Positions 45,401-57,113 of a DNA stretch of 64,000 nucleotides are shown here, in pieces (positions within the stretch are counted from its first letter, which is position 1; each line of letters starts with the position of its first letter). Origin of the DNA: Sipunculus nudus. Its lineage: Eukaryota > Annelida > Sipuncula > Golfingiida > Sipunculidae. Location: NCBI GenBank assembly GCA_026874595.1, contig CM049307.1, positions 47,715,678-47,779,677 on the forward strand, read 5' to 3'. Position numbers and translations under genes: made by a program. The notes below the pieces were generated by a model. That model was not told where the DNA came from. It worked only from the letters and a program-made list of their open reading frames with translations, and ran no database searches.

Positions 45401-47127
45401 GCACCAAATGCATGTTAACTATTTTTAGTGAACTAACGATTTACAGTTTTAAAAATAACTGAAAACATCAATTGATGTTAGTTTCATCTGGTACCACACC
45501 TCACTGTCTGTTCCTACAGAAGTGGCCATTCACACCCTTTGAAGTATTAAATCACATATCCAATGTACTCAGATGTACACCTGTGTAAATAAATGTCCAA
45601 GAAATCAATGGTAACGAACTGACCAGACAAACAAATCCACATCATATGTGTTTGCGGGTACTTATTAGTCACAGCTAGTCAAACTGATGGTGCAACTTTT
45701 ACCCGCTTGATGACAATACTGTAGAAACAGGCTGACCTTTTGATTAAATTGTCACGTACCACATGGAAGGGTAAAGTAAATTCAGTAAAACACCTGACTT
45801 TCTTATAGGATTTGAAGAAAGAAATTTGTTCAAAAACTTACCTCAAAAAGAATATTGGAACTGAGATGGGACAAAAAGAATGGCTCAATATATCAACATT
45901 TAATCCCCCTCCCCCCTTTATTTCCCACAAAAACAATGGACTGATTTTATCAGCTGGCTTTCAGGCATTTCATATGGTTCAAAGGAGAATTTCAGCCAAG
46001 CATGACAAGTAAATAGGTAACATGTATTTGAAGCTAGAATGCTTAATTTAATAAGAACTACAGCCATTTCAGTGCTCTATATTGTCCTTGTGACTGTCTC
46101 TGTTGCCTGAAGTCCTGAGAGGAATCAAATAATCTGCCCAATGACCTAATAAATGATACAAGTGCTAACCAAGAAAGATCATAAGCTGTTTAATGGTACA
46201 CAGTTAGCCAACTCTAGTCAAGAGACAAAAGCTGGTCTACATGCAGTCAAGCATGGACTGAATGATATTTGTACGGACCAGTCAAGCGACACAGGCTAAA
46301 CAATTACAATGTGTACTGCACACATCTACAACAGGTTGTTTGTAATGTCTAATGACATTCTTGGTAATGAATCTACGTGACAACAGGCAGGAACTGTACA
46401 AGCAAGTCGACTTTTTCCACTTGCACAGACAAGCTTACATATACAACCACATGTATATGACTGTGTATATATATAATTCACTCCAACCAGACCATTTTCA
46501 ACAATCCCATATGTTTCGCAAACCTGCACTACTATTGGACAAACTCGTCTGTGTAACGCAACTGTCCACGTTGATAGTGAAGAATCCAGCTTATTCCAGG
46601 TGTGAACATATAATTCGTGCTATATTTGGCCCTGGACACCCCGTGTAAGCTTTAATTAACGATTTAACAATATTTGATAATAAAAGCAAATGAGATAAAT
46701 AGTTGAAATACAGACGCGCGATAAGCCATGCTGTGAAACCGTCTGTCAGTCACAGAGCTGTCAAAAATAAGTACACACCCACTCAAACAGGTCAACTGGT
46801 AGGTGAGATGTGCTGATAAAAATCTATACACATGTTACGTTAGTGTAATAGATATTTAAGCTGACGCCGTTACGTAATATATTATTGGATTTTTATTTAA
46901 GTGATTGTAATCGATGATGGCTAAACGACATACGGACACATTGAGACGCCAAAGGAAAAAAGCGACGTGCACTCACAGAATTCCACAAGAACGTATTTGT
47001 TGTCAGTGGTTGCCTTTTCAAAGGTATCCTTCGTCAGAACTAGGACGCCCTCTTCTTCTTTTATTTCGGCTTCTTCGGCAAAAATGGCAACAGCCACTGC
47101 CAGTATTAAAAATAATTGGGTCTTCAT
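36366..47127 (-). CDS. P4HB: Protein disulfide-isomerase (P4HB/PDIA1 type), 11 coding exons
   Basis: In transcript order the exons are 47127-46977, 44068-43871, 42897-42764, 42281-42144, 41632-41528, 39652-39527, 38882-38682, 38377-38257, 37852-37674, 36996-36892 and 36419-36366. They total 1512 nt, or 503 residues; human P4HB has 508. All introns are GT-AG with matching phases. Residues 1-20 ([20 protein letters not shown]) form a signal peptide. Domain a holds W54-CGHC (Cys55/Cys58) and the cis-Pro segment RGYPTIKFF. Domains b and b' follow. Domain a' holds W395-CGHC (Cys396/Cys399) and HSFPTIKYF. The C terminus is a Glu-rich tail ending KDEL, the ER retrieval signal. The enzyme forms, breaks and rearranges disulfides in the ER lumen; in animals it also serves as the beta subunit of prolyl 4-hydroxylase and of MTP. 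The length and the a-b-b'-a' order favour PDIA1 over PDIA3, PDIA4 or PDIA6. Confidence 0.97.
36892..36996 (-). CDS. P4HB: PDI exon 10
   Basis: The translation is [20 protein letters not shown], then GKDQAAGG and a Glu run encoded by a GAG/GAA repeat. The donor is GAAGAG|GTAAGG. It ends the a' domain and starts the acidic tail. Confidence 0.96.
37154..37329. mobile_element. 176-bp mariner/pogo-like MITE with TA target
   Basis: It is flanked by TA (37152-37153 and 37330-37331). The inverted termini are CAGTGGAACCCC on the left and GGGTTCTACTG on the right, which is CAGTAGAACCC when inverted. The subterminal bases continue as imperfect ACGACCAC matches. It lies in PDI intron 9. Partial relatives lie near 57387-57580. 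Confidence 0.75.
37674..37852 (-). CDS. P4HB: PDI exon 9 (second active site)
   Basis: The codon for Tyr392 is split across intron 8. The exon encodes [20 protein letters not shown], then [20 protein letters not shown]. The donor is GATGAG|GTAAGT. Confidence 0.97.
38257..38377 (-). CDS. P4HB: PDI exon 8
   Basis: The translation is [20 protein letters not shown], then [20 protein letters not shown]. The linker between b' and a' leads into the first strands of a'. It ends in phase 1, exactly as exon 1 does before the first active site, reflecting the internal domain duplication. Confidence 0.96.
38430..38575 (-). repeat. Truncated inverted copy of the TTAA-flanked MITE
   Basis: Read on the - strand it begins TTAAAGGGGCC and continues with AGCATGTTGAATTAACAT and CAAAATATTGCTTTGAAACC, matching 22753 onward and 55257 onward. 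It ends where the copies at those loci continue. Confidence 0.65.
38682..38882 (-). CDS. P4HB: PDI exon 7 (b' domain)
   Basis: The translation is [20 protein letters not shown], then [15 protein letters not shown] and [11 protein letters not shown]. It matches the human [21 protein letters not shown] region. It includes the b' substrate-binding fold and the start of the x-linker. Confidence 0.96.
39527..39652 (-). CDS. P4HB: PDI exon 6
   Basis: The translation is [20 protein letters not shown], then [20 protein letters not shown]. Acceptor TTTTCGTAG, donor GGCAAG|GTAATG. Phases are 0 and 0. Confidence 0.95.
40816..40830 (-). other. P4HB: Candidate 15-nt microexon in PDI intron 5
   Basis: On the - strand, ACATTGCAG precedes 15 nt (CGTTCTAGTCGTTTG), followed by the consensus donor GTAAGTGAGT. 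It would insert five residues (RSSRL) in frame between residue 242 and exon 6, at the b/b' boundary. No family member known to me has this insert; only transcript data can decide. Confidence 0.25.
41528..41632 (-). CDS. P4HB: PDI exon 5
   Basis: The translation is [20 protein letters not shown], then [15 protein letters not shown]. Acceptor ATGTTCCAG, donor CAGGAT|GTAAGT. It matches the human FDEGRNNFEGE...LPLVIEFTEQ. Confidence 0.97.
42144..42281 (-). CDS. P4HB: PDI exon 4
   Basis: The translation is [20 protein letters not shown], then [20 protein letters not shown] and IVLFKK. The acceptor is TTTCAG and the donor AAGAAG|GTATGG. This is the b domain core. Confidence 0.97.
42764..42897 (-). 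CDS. P4HB: PDI exon 3
   Basis: The translation starts [20 protein letters not shown] and ends [12 protein letters not shown]. The acceptor is GTAATACAG and the donor TTCTCC|GTAAGT. Its acceptor region is duplicated just upstream in the transcript (see 42881-42996). Confidence 0.96.
42881..42996 (-). repeat. 58-bp tandem duplication of the PDI exon 3 splice acceptor
   Basis: AGCAGCCTGACGACCTCCTG at 42881 recurs at 42939, and the next 38 bases match with about three differences. The duplicated block contains the last part of intron 2, the acceptor AG and the first 17 nt of exon 3. A second usable acceptor therefore sits 58 nt upstream at 42956-42958. Confidence 0.92.
43871..44068 (-). CDS. P4HB: PDI exon 2 (first active site)
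   Basis: Encodes the split Tyr51, then [40 protein letters not shown] and [16 protein letters not shown]. Acceptor TTGACAG, donor TATTCAG|GTTAAT. Phases are 1 and 1. Confidence 0.97.
44069..46976. other. P4HB: PDI intron 1
   Basis: 2.9 kb without a recognised element. Homopolymers C11 (44639-44649) and G18 (44683-44701) flank a short segment. No exon candidate is seen. Confidence 0.6.
46977..47127 (-). CDS. P4HB: PDI exon 1 (signal peptide)
   Basis: The ATG at 47125-47127 starts [20 protein letters not shown], a clear signal peptide. It is followed by [20 protein letters not shown] and EF, ending GAATTCT|GTGAGT in phase 1. No in-frame ATG gives a better start. Confidence 0.96.
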
Positions 47128-47220
47128 ATTGTTAAATGCTGCTCCAACTGACGGTCAACCGCAATCAGCTTGTGCCGCCGGCTCCAACGTGGCAAAGGGC
47201 AGGTGCTAGGTGCGCATGCG

Positions 47221-47260
47221 TATATATCCGGAACTACCCTGCGTGTTGAAAACTGATTGG
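47221..47260 (-). promoter_or_regulatory. P4HB: PDI core promoter: TATA box and ERSE-like element
   Basis: On the - strand GGATATATA (47221-47229) lies about 95 bp before the ATG, implying a start near 47195. Just upstream (47242-47260) is CCAAT-N9-ACACG, one base from the ER stress response element CCAAT-N9-CCACG. A CACGTG lies at 47273-47278. ERSEs in PDI and BiP promoters bind NF-Y plus ATF6/XBP1 in vertebrates. Function here is inferred. Confidence 0.55.
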
Positions 47261-47299
47261 ATAAAAGTGACCCACGTGTTTGTTGGCCTTGTTGTGATG

Positions 47300-47746
47300 A
47301 GAGGCTACAAGATGCACATACACATGTACCGTTAAACATGAATGTGTACCACGTATTAGCTTGTAGAAATGATAGGGAAACCCCGTCGTTTAGACAGGTG
47401 TCAAATGTACACGTGGTACATCCTGGAGGCATGGGACAGCTACGGGACTGCAAATTATATATGATAAATAACATTAATTGAAATGAAGCCATGCTGTCTG
47501 GCCATCTGACTTGCCCACGCGTTCACTAATACTGATACTGTGATAGTGATCAATATACTTATCATAGTGATACATGTGGTCATTATATGTACATATTGTT
47601 TACCTGTGTACATACTGTTTATATGTTAATATTGTTTACCTGTGTACATACTATTTATCTGTTTAGATACTTTGCTATCAGACAATCTCTCACGATGTAC
47701 CGGGACGTGTTGTGTATATATCTGCCATACGGTACATGCAACTGTT

Positions 47747-47750
<4 letters not shown>
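47300..47750. other. Region upstream of PDI without a recognised gene
   Basis: Contains short diverged repeats of TGTTTA(C/T)..TGT(G/T)TACAT (47580-47665). No coding sequence is supported. Confidence 0.5.
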
Positions 47751-47800
<50 letters not shown>

Positions 47801-47810
47801 AATGTATTAT

Positions 47811-47874
<64 letters not shown>
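47751..47874. repeat. Two (TA)n microsatellites
   Basis: TA runs at 47751-47793 and 47814-47874, separated by a short ATGTATTATCAC spacer. The IYIYIY open frames they create are not genes. Confidence 0.95.
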
Positions 47875-47877
<3 letters not shown>

Positions 47878-47957
47878 GTATGATCTAACATCGGCCTGTT
47901 GGCCTAGCTACGCGTTTTTAATCAGCATTATACAGTAATACAGGTGCTGATCGATCA

Positions 47958-48124
47958 AGAGGGCCCCTCCTTTTGAGCCGCACCAACCTTTCCTAAGGTT
48001 TTAAACCCATTTTATTTTCGGCCTGGACCCCTCCCTCTCTGGATCAAAGGACCATTTGTTAGCTAGGCCTAACTCTTCCTGGATTGGACCCTCCCCTTTA
48101 CAGAATCCTGGATCCGCCCCTGCA
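47958..48124. repeat. MITE-like fragment with GGATCCGCCCCTG end
   Basis: It ends CTGGATCCGCCCCTG, the inverted form of the left terminus of the element at 51345-51557. Inside are CCTCC-rich stretches like those in that element. The left boundary is uncertain. Confidence 0.5.
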
Positions 48125-50000
48125 TGGGCTTTGAACCTGGAAAAAATTTGAACTTATAATATTTAGCACATGTATACAGAGTGATAATAGATCGATCCAT
48201 ATATATAGGCTTATATAATGATTCTGTTTTTCCGTACGTAGAGAGAAATTAAGATAGCCATGCAGATATATATATAACCTTTATCTGAATTATTTTAAAA
48301 AAAGATAGGCCTAAACGTAGTACGGTCCTATATATTAGCGCACTGGACATTTATATCTGAATAGCCTAACGTTACTCGATCGGATATAGGCCTACATATA
48401 GCCTATCTAGGGGTCTACAAATATATAGACGTTTTCTCTATATAATCACATGCAATTATAATTATATAGGCCTATCTAGTTAAAATACACAGAGAGCATT
48501 TGCGAACTTGAATGTCACAACAAACATATAGCATCGTGTCAGACTTACCGCTAAGACGAGCGCTTGCTCTTTCTGATAACTTTGTCCCCCGATGGAGTAC
48601 GTTAATTGTATAGGCGTATATATACCCATAATTGTTTAAATATAATTTAGCGATCATCGCCTATATATTGTTATAGCATCGATCGTTTATGATGGGACAG
48701 CACGTAAAATAAAGTTCATGATTTAAATTTTGGGGGAGCTCTTTTTTATATAGGCCAATTTAACTATGAATAAACATGTACAGGACAGCAGACAAAAAGG
48801 GTCTAATCCGGCTTATATATCCGGATTATATATATATAGATTTCATTCGTTAATTGGCCCATCTGTAAAAAAAAGTCATCAAAATGCATCGATAACTTGC
48901 AAAATATATTCCTGGGACCCAGGCAGATACACAAACAACCCTGCCCACTTGATTAGGCCTATAAATGTTACACCTTAAATTGTTTGGATGGGGTTAACAG
49001 TGTCAAGTTTCTAGGATTTTTTGTTTTTCATTCAAAAAACAAGATTGGTTGAATCAACCAACAAATTGGTTGATTCCAACCATTTTAATTGGTCAAAATA
49101 TGTCCAAACAATTTATTTTTTAAAACAACCAATTTATTTTGGTCGTAATCAAACAAAAGGTAGGCCTATTGGTCAAATCAACCTATATATTGTTAAGAGC
49201 AACAAACACGAGTTCAACAGTTTGTAACAAGGCTGGTTTCCTTATAAAGTGACCTGTCTACGCAGCTTGTTTGGAATATTCATAAAGGTGTACCGTCGAT
49301 AAAGAATTTACATAAAAAACAAGGGCCCTCTGGTATTCAACATGTGATTTTCCTGATGAGACACCGGTATAGGCAGATCTATATGTAGGACAACTCTTCT
49401 AACAAGTCAAATGTAAGATCACTCGTGTAATTAGGTATTACAATGAGTAATTTAAATTTTACATTAAAAACAATATATAATAAACTTGATAAACGTGCAC
49501 TAAAGAGTTTGGTTTATTTTCTGGTCTATTATATATGGAAAGAATATAATTTTGTCCTAATGCTGTGTTTTCAATAATATTATAATTTATTGTTTTATAT
49601 TTTTAGAGTTATGCAAATATATACTGAATGTTTCAAGGGGACTACATATACGAAAATATTTTCCTTTATTTTGAATAATTAAAGGGACTATTAGGCCTAA
49701 TACAAAATGATAAATTCAGTAACTCGAGTAATGTTCACGGTATCCCTGTGAACGTTGATACGAATCCTTGCATGGCTGAATTCAACTAATAAATGCCATT
49801 TCAGAGAATAAAATATGCCAGTTACCATTTACCAATAATAACAACGCAAAACAAAAAGGGGCCCAATCACCTACATCTGACCTTTATAAACTAAAGGTAA
49901 TCTTTTGGACCTTTTATAAATATAGGCCAGAAAACATGGATATCACCCTATACACAGGCTGCTTGTTTTGTTTTTATCAACGTGTTTATAATATATATAT
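48125..50000. other. Intergenic DNA
   Basis: Very AT-rich with many ATATAT tracts and TAGGCCTA palindromic motifs (for example near 48385 and 48470). A segment at 49036-49200 repeats TTGGTTGA/TCAACCAA motifs. No gene is seen. Confidence 0.45.
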
Positions 50001-50049
50001 TATAATATTTGGGGCCCGCCAAAATAATAAAAAAAAATCAACAAGGGCA

Positions 50050-50350
50050 CCATGGCAGCAAGTCAGATAAGCGAGAGCTTTGCAAATGGCATTTTGCAAC
50101 AAATGACCTTTTTACCTCCGCATATACATATAGTATGCAACCTATCACCTTAGGTTACATGTTTTTCCCGTTTGTCATCATTGCTGTGTTTACAAACATT
50201 TTGTTGATAACAAGTTTATACATCCTTAGTTCGCAAAGGCGTTATAAGTACTTTTCACAACCAAAAATTACCCCTATAGATCATTAATATATACACAGAG
50301 GAAGCCAGAAATCACATAAGGTATTTTTCAAAAGGTAGGTGAATGGGCAC
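50050..50350 (-). repeat. Inverted copy of the dispersed repeat at 60-430
   Basis: The best match is 50053-50130 against 154-232 reversed; similarity weakens toward 50350. Confidence 0.65.
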
Positions 50351-51344
50351 CTTTAATGATCACTTGACACTTCCTTAGATGGTTACAACTACAATAAAAA
50401 CCCTGACAAAATAAGAAGTCTTATAATCTTCGAATAGTTTTACGATCATTTTGGGTAAACGCTAAGACCCTGATATATAACAGGTCGCATATCGAAATTT
50501 TAGGTATATATACCCCTAGTTTTTATGATTAATTTTAGTTTTAATCATGCACGTAAAAAGCATTAATGGCCTTTGGTTTGTGTCTGTTTTTTTTTTAAAT
50601 AATGTAAATGGCACTTGGAAAAAAAAACCACATGGACATGATAAATGGTGTTTCATAATTCAAACGCTTTTATTTATTTGTAATTTGATCTTCAAAACCT
50701 GCAGCATGGTGAAAACATTTTGTGACAGATGGTGCACGTGTCAGTCAGAACTGGCCACAGTGAGGGCCGAGACAGCACAGTTCATTTTTAATTTTACGAA
50801 AATGTTACATGTGTTAACATAACGTTTGAAGTTTTCTTCGCCATGGGAGAGATCAATATGTGTAAGTGAAGCACTATATGCCATATAAGTATTTTTCTCA
50901 ATGTTTCGCCACGTTTACCTCCAACCCTGCAAGGTACGACTTGACGACACCTGCGGTTTGAGATCAAAGGTAAATGTAAAGCTACAGTAATCATCCACAT
51001 GCTCAAATCACACTAAGCGCAGTGAACCATGTAAGCAGGTAATATACACAGACCTGTCAATCACTTCATAAAGTGTTTTGAGAAAAGAAAGTTTTATAGC
51101 TGTATGGTGATGGCTTTTCCTGGGACCGTATTGTGAAAAGGTTGCGTTGTACACACCGTTTTCATAGCATTTATAAATATACCCTTTAATGGTATTCCAT
51201 GCCTCCAAATGAAACCATCGACGGTGTGTTGGCCAATCGGGAAGGTTGCATATGTGGTCATGGTGAGGGGGCGGGGCGGGGTACCGAACTGTACCCCATG
51301 AAATTCCTCCCTCCAACAATCGTTATCAATATGATAAATAATTC

Positions 51345-51557
51345 CAGGGGCGGATCCAGGATTTAGGAAAAGGGGGGGGGGGGGTTCCAACCCAGGAGGA
51401 CTTATGAAAATCCTAAAAAAAAGGTCATCACGTCTGGAAAAGGGGGGGGGGGGTCCAGACCGCAAAATTACGTCTAAAACCCCTTAGAAAAGGTTGCTTC
51501 GGCTGAAAAAGGGGGGGTCCGGACCCCCTGGACCCCCCCCCCCCGGATCCGCTTCTG
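51345..51557. mobile_element. 213-bp MITE rich in G/C homopolymers
   Basis: The inverted ends are CAGGGGCGGATCC on the left and GGATCCGCTTCTG on the right, flanked by AATTC on both sides (51340-51344 and 51558-51562). The interior is made of G-runs and TCC(A/G)GACC motifs. A related end lies at 48110-48124, and a looser relative (CAGGGGCGTAGCCAGGATTT) at 61723-61742. Confidence 0.65.
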
Positions 51558-52279
51558 AATTCCATTTATAGAATTTCAAAATAACGGTCCCCTCATAATG
51601 TTTCGAAGTATATACCGTGTATACGTTTACGACACCTTTAGACTTAATGCAAGCTACTCCGATTTCAGGTTACCCCCGGGGGTAATCTTTAATCGAATTC
51701 ATCTTATCCCCCGTAACCTGAATGCGATATCAGGTGACCGGAGGATTCTGAAGCAGGATTAACTGAAATGGCCATTTATATTAATGTTTCTGCCACCGCA
51801 ACAGAAAATAATCCATTTATTTCGGGGCTCTAATTTGTCCCACTGTTGGTAAGAGTTATATTTTCCATTCTATGGGTCATATTTTACGTGGCCCCCATTG
51901 CTGCATGGAGCACCTCCGACTTATCCGACATCGAGAAATGTCCGTCCGTACCGTGCGTCTGCCTACGTATAGTTCAACCTGTCTGATGTTATCGGTAATA
52001 ACTGGGCCGATCAAGGCCGATCTTGGAGAATGCACATCCAGCTCTACACAGACCTAAATTAAAGATTTCATGGAATTTAGTATCATCACGAGATGTAGCA
52101 GTTATACTTCTGCATATAGGTGGCGGGCCACCTTTTTTTGCACACGGGGCTGCCAAAACATATAAAGTCGGTTGCAGTTCGAGCATAAACGTTCTCATTG
52201 AATCCGTTCATTGGTATATCCTTTACATCCCGGGATATATAATATAATTATTCTGCTAATTTTCATGTAATGAAATGTG

Positions 52280-52500
52280 GCCTTTAATGTTAAAAATCGA
52301 TGGGGGGGGGGGGGGGTAGGGGGGGATTCAGAATGAGGAAAGGGGAGGGGGTCCAAGCAAGGAAAATGATGAGAAAACTTAAGGTTCTCCATGTAGGCCT
52401 GGAAGGTGGGGGGGGGGGGGGGGGGGGTGGACAACGCTGCAAGACGTGGTTCAAAATCGTAAATAAAAGGTTGCGGCAGTGAAAAAGGGAGGAGTCCGCT
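52280..52500. repeat. G-homopolymer-rich repeat related to the element at 51345
   Basis: Two long G runs (52302-52315 and 52407-52427) flank GATTCAG..GAGGAAAGGGGAGGGGGTCCAAGC-type sequence resembling the interior of 51345-51557. Termini are not clear. Confidence 0.45.
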
Positions 52501-53330
52501 ATTGTAAATGGTACATCGGAAGCAAGAGGAATTTGTACCGTTACAACATTATAAAATAATTTGTAAGAAAGTATGACGATCTGCACATCACTCTCACGCT
52601 ATAGTCGGGTCATTTCGCTGCGACATGGGGAGAAGCACGTACAATACCAGCTCAGACCGAGGCCGTGAGGTGGCAGTTATAAAAATCACCGCGCCACCGA
52701 CACCGAGCGTCGCGACAGTAGTGAGGGTGTGAACTGCATGTGAATCCTACATCACACGGACCGCGTAAACGGCTGCTGGCCCACCAAACGACGTACGTGT
52801 ACAGTATGAACTTAGAGTATAACCCTCGTTAGCCGTCAGTAAATATGAACATCGCCGAGGAATATACAAGCCTTCCCCAGATTTCACTTTCGTGCAACAA
52901 TTTCCCATGCAAATTACTGTGTGCTCACGAAAGCGTATATATTTGTACTGGCCAGCTTGAGTGCATATATGAAAAGAAAATGAATGCAAGCAGGATACGT
53001 TTTGTACTTACGTGTTACAAACTATGACATTAGTTTTGTATAGGCAAATGCATATATATACGTGTACATTTATAGAGAAACAGTTTATTAATGTAGGTTA
53101 TGTTCATGCGATGAAGATCCATTGTTATTTATAAAATTTGTATATTGTACATGGTAAACTAGTATAATTCGGTAAAGTAAATGCAGTCTTTATGATTAAC
53201 GCGGTATGAGTTAGAGCTATATATATAGTCTACAGAGCCATATATACAGACAAGCATGATCGATAAAAGAGTAAAATAGCGACACCAGAACGGTTAATTT
53301 AAACATCTGCACATTCTTTTACTGTCTCCA
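52501..53330. other. Intergenic DNA, CpG-containing
   Basis: GC- and CpG-rich around 52590-52800. It could be a regulatory region, but no exon or core promoter is clear. Confidence 0.35.
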
Positions 53331-53386
53331 TTATTATTCTAATCATTTAATTATTATAATTATAATTATTTTAATTTTTATTTTAT

Positions 53387-53387
53387 C

Positions 53388-53464
<77 letters not shown>
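53387..53464. repeat. (ATA)n followed by (TTA)n inverted trinucleotide repeat
   Basis: About 12 ATA units run directly into about 13 TTA units, so the two halves are reverse complements and form one uninterrupted palindrome of about 75 bp. Confidence 0.92.
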
Positions 53465-55250
53465 CTCATTAATATTACAGACAAATTCCCCTGTTCACTG
53501 AATCAGGTCACGTTCATACATGTGACAGAGCAGCTGATGCGGAAAAAAAACCCTCAAACTTCATGAACTGTGATTACACACAGCTACATGCACGCTTTAC
53601 ACATGTACACCAAGGGCATGCTGTACATAAGTTCATCAGCAGTCGGGCCGTTTTGAATGAGTTTTACATATTGACCATATTAAGGTTAGGTGGTCTGTCA
53701 TCCCCGGTGAACATGTACCGGTACATATAAACGTGTTCTTCAGGTCGAAGATGCACCAGGTGTTGACCTCTATAAGTAGGTAACATCTGTATACGTGATA
53801 CGGATTATACTGTACGACTGTCTGAACAGACCAAATTACAATCGGAAGCAATTATATGTTAATATTTCATATAACTTGGATGATTTGAAAGATATTTTTA
53901 TTCTGTAATGATATACTCATGAACTATATATTGTTGCACCAAATGAACCTAATGAATAAATTGTGTTAATATTACTACACAGTGGCGTTAATTAGCTATA
54001 TATATTTAACGCCTGTAAAACACATTTCAACCATATATACATTCACATTTCAAATATATTACAATTAAGTTTCAAGTATTAGTTCATTCTGAACCAGAAT
54101 TAGATATAATATTTCATAGTGAATTCATAAATGGAACCAAAGTCTATATATTTATTTATTAATATATCTCATTTACAATATATAAATATTGTTCTCATAA
54201 AAGTTTGTGTGTGTGTGTGTGGGGGGGGGGGGGTGATTACATTAACCATCCGCCTTGTCATAAAGGGGAGGGGGGTTATATATTCCATCCCCCCTATCTT
54301 GACGCCCCTGTTTCTACAAGAATATGTTAACAAAACGTTGTCTGAGGACAACAGAGCTCGCCAGTTCTTTACATTTAGAAAATAATGATGACCGATGAAC
54401 TGATAGATAAAGAACCTTGATCTATACCTACATGTGTTGTGAGAAATACAAGGCAAAGTACATCAAGGCAAAAGAACAGTTTCAACTAAGGGTCTGATTG
54501 GTTTACCTAGTTCACCGAAATATCTTCAGAGGTTTACATGCAAAATGAGATATGTTCTTATAAATGCATTTTTAAAAAAGTATAAAACATGTATTCAAAG
54601 TATTCAAAGCTTCTGTGTAATGTCTTCAGTCACAGCAGAGCTGCAATGTGTTTCCATTAAGTGCTAATTGGGATCCTCGAAATTAATATTAAATAAATAA
54701 TAAAATAAATAAATTACGGTTCAATCTTCAATTCTTGATTCCGAGTATTTTCATGTTTCACTCAGTTTTACCGGCAATAGAGCAATGAGTCTAACAAAAA
54801 GGATTTTAATATAACTTCCTCATGATCAGCTATGAAATATGAATACCAGGGGTAACTTACTACTGTGGAACGACAAAGTTTGATATCCCATACAATTTTG
54901 TTCGTTAAGTGCAAATAACAGTACAGAAGTTTAAGTATGGGACAATATCTTAATTGTTGGGTCTGGGTTACAGTTCATCAGTGTATAAGTTTAAATAAAA
55001 TATCTTCATAGCAATGGAGCGATGGACCTGACAAAAAAAAACCTTAAACCGGATTTCATACACAAGTGTGGCCTTTGACCTTGACCTTGAACATTTTGAA
55101 CCGAAATCTTTTGGCGCATCCCCCCAACATAAAATAATATATTAAATATAAAAAAAATAAGGTAAGTTATTGATAATTTAAAAAGAGTTATAAAGTTAAA
55201 AAAAAACTTGAGCTGTTTACGGATCACTCTGACGCCAAAGAGATCGGGGT
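53465..55250. other. Intergenic DNA without recognised genes
   Basis: It includes a GT-run plus G13 at 54207-54233 and the short TGACCTTGACCTTGA motif at 55073-55090, common in bivalve-type repeats. Otherwise featureless. Confidence 0.45.
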
Positions 55251-55254
55251 ACGG

Positions 55255-55925
55255 TTTAAAGGGACATAATTACCTATTAAGCATGTTGAATTAACAAGAA
55301 AGAAATGCTTTTTCTCTTGGGAATAGATAAGTACCTGCCAAAATATTGCCCTGAAACCGCGCAATCACAGGTGTCAACATTAACATATCGCATGGGACTC
55401 CGGCCATCGCCCGGGCAACACACATGTCAATCAGGAGATGTCCTGATCTTGCCCAACAAAAATGTAATACACGTTCTCGCTGGCTGAAAGATCTTTGATG
55501 GGGTGGCTCAGGGACCCGATACACGGGTTTACACTCTTATTTCAGCTTAGGAACCTGGACCTATCGTACAAATCTGTTGCGACAGGTTCTATAATGAATT
55601 AACATTCGGCAAATGGACCGTAATGTCCGTCCAGCAGAGATATGTCAGAGGACATGAAGGTCCATGTATATAGACTTGTATGAATTATTCATTCTTTTCT
55701 GTGATTTGTCGCGCATATGCAAAATTACGCGGACGTGTTATAGTGTAAACAGACACACGTGGGCTGTGTTTGCTCACACGCAGAACCATAACAAGGTTTA
55801 AATAGCTCAAGGGCAGTTACTGAGACCGTGTGCTTGGATGGTTTTGCCTGTAAACATTTGTATAAAGTGAATTGATTGTGTGACAGAAAAGGTATAATAT
55901 TGATCCTGATTATGTCTCATTATGC
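55255..55925 (+). repeat. Longer diverged copy of the TTAA-flanked MITE family
   Basis: The start TTTAAAGGGACATAATTACC and internal phrases GCCAAAATATTGCCCTGAAA, CAATCACAGGTGTCAACAT, ACACGTTCTCGCTGGCTGAA and TATTGATCCTGATTATG all have counterparts in 22757-23215. The interior contains extra DNA absent there. Confidence 0.7.
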
Positions 55926-57004
55926 AATCCAGCTAAAGGGCTGTCGGCTCCATCGTGGGCATTGTCAACTGTTACAGCGGCGCAAAACACTAGTTATCTC
56001 CCGTGACAAACAGTTCTAAATATCAGCAAAAGCTTAGTATGCCTGACACTGTCAACACAAAATTTTCAGTAAAGAAAAAAAACCACCACGTGTTGCTAGA
56101 TATAAATAGTTTTTAAATTCAATCAGTGCAAGATGTCGCATGCACACGTGCGCACCAATACGGCTCTGTTCCACCTACATTCCTCCCCGTCACATTACAA
56201 TCAAATGTTGGAATTAATACATTGACCTGACTTTTATAAGTACAATCTCTTTGCCTTGCACCTCAAGTTGAACATGTGTTTTCTAATAATGTCAATATAG
56301 AAACAAAGAGTTAAAAAATAATAGAAATAAAGCAACAATAATAACAGTAGAAATCTACATTCTAAGGAATGCAAGCTTCCGCCATGTTCACTTCGTCGGC
56401 CCAAATTTCATGCAGGTTCATTCGTGCATAAGTCACTTTGCATTGTGAGTATTCCTTGATGATGTTTCGTTCCTGAATCCGGATCATGTGCCGGATCCAC
56501 AACAATATCAAATCGATTCTTCATTGGCCATTTCCCGAAATGCCCTGAAAAGTTCAAGACATTCCCATTATGATTGCGTAGGTTATTTTCTGAACAACAA
56601 GACACAAAACACCTCAAAGTAAACACGAACGGGGATTAAAGCATACCCTCCTGGCGGAGGCAATAATGAAGACCAAGGTACACATAACATAGTGCGCTGA
56701 ACAGTTGTTATAAATGACACAGACTCCTATACTGTCAGACTGAACGGCAAGAATGTTCTTGTGTCAACGTACCGTTATCAATGTTACAAATAAATTCTTT
56801 AAATCAATTTCATCCGTTCACCAGTATATTTGGACGCATGATATCGTTCATAACTTTTAATGATGTTTGCTTTATGTTGGTATATTCAATATAACGTTTC
56901 TTTTTGGTCTGTGTTATAAACCATGAAATAGTGACTGCTTGTCTGTATCTCAAAATAAAAAGAACTTTATATTGTTATAATTCAAAGTGATAGGTGTAAG
57001 GATT

Positions 57005-57113
<109 letters not shown>

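Noticed and set aside
47587-47883. Tyr-Ile repeat open frames
   Set aside because: Translation of (TA)n microsatellites.
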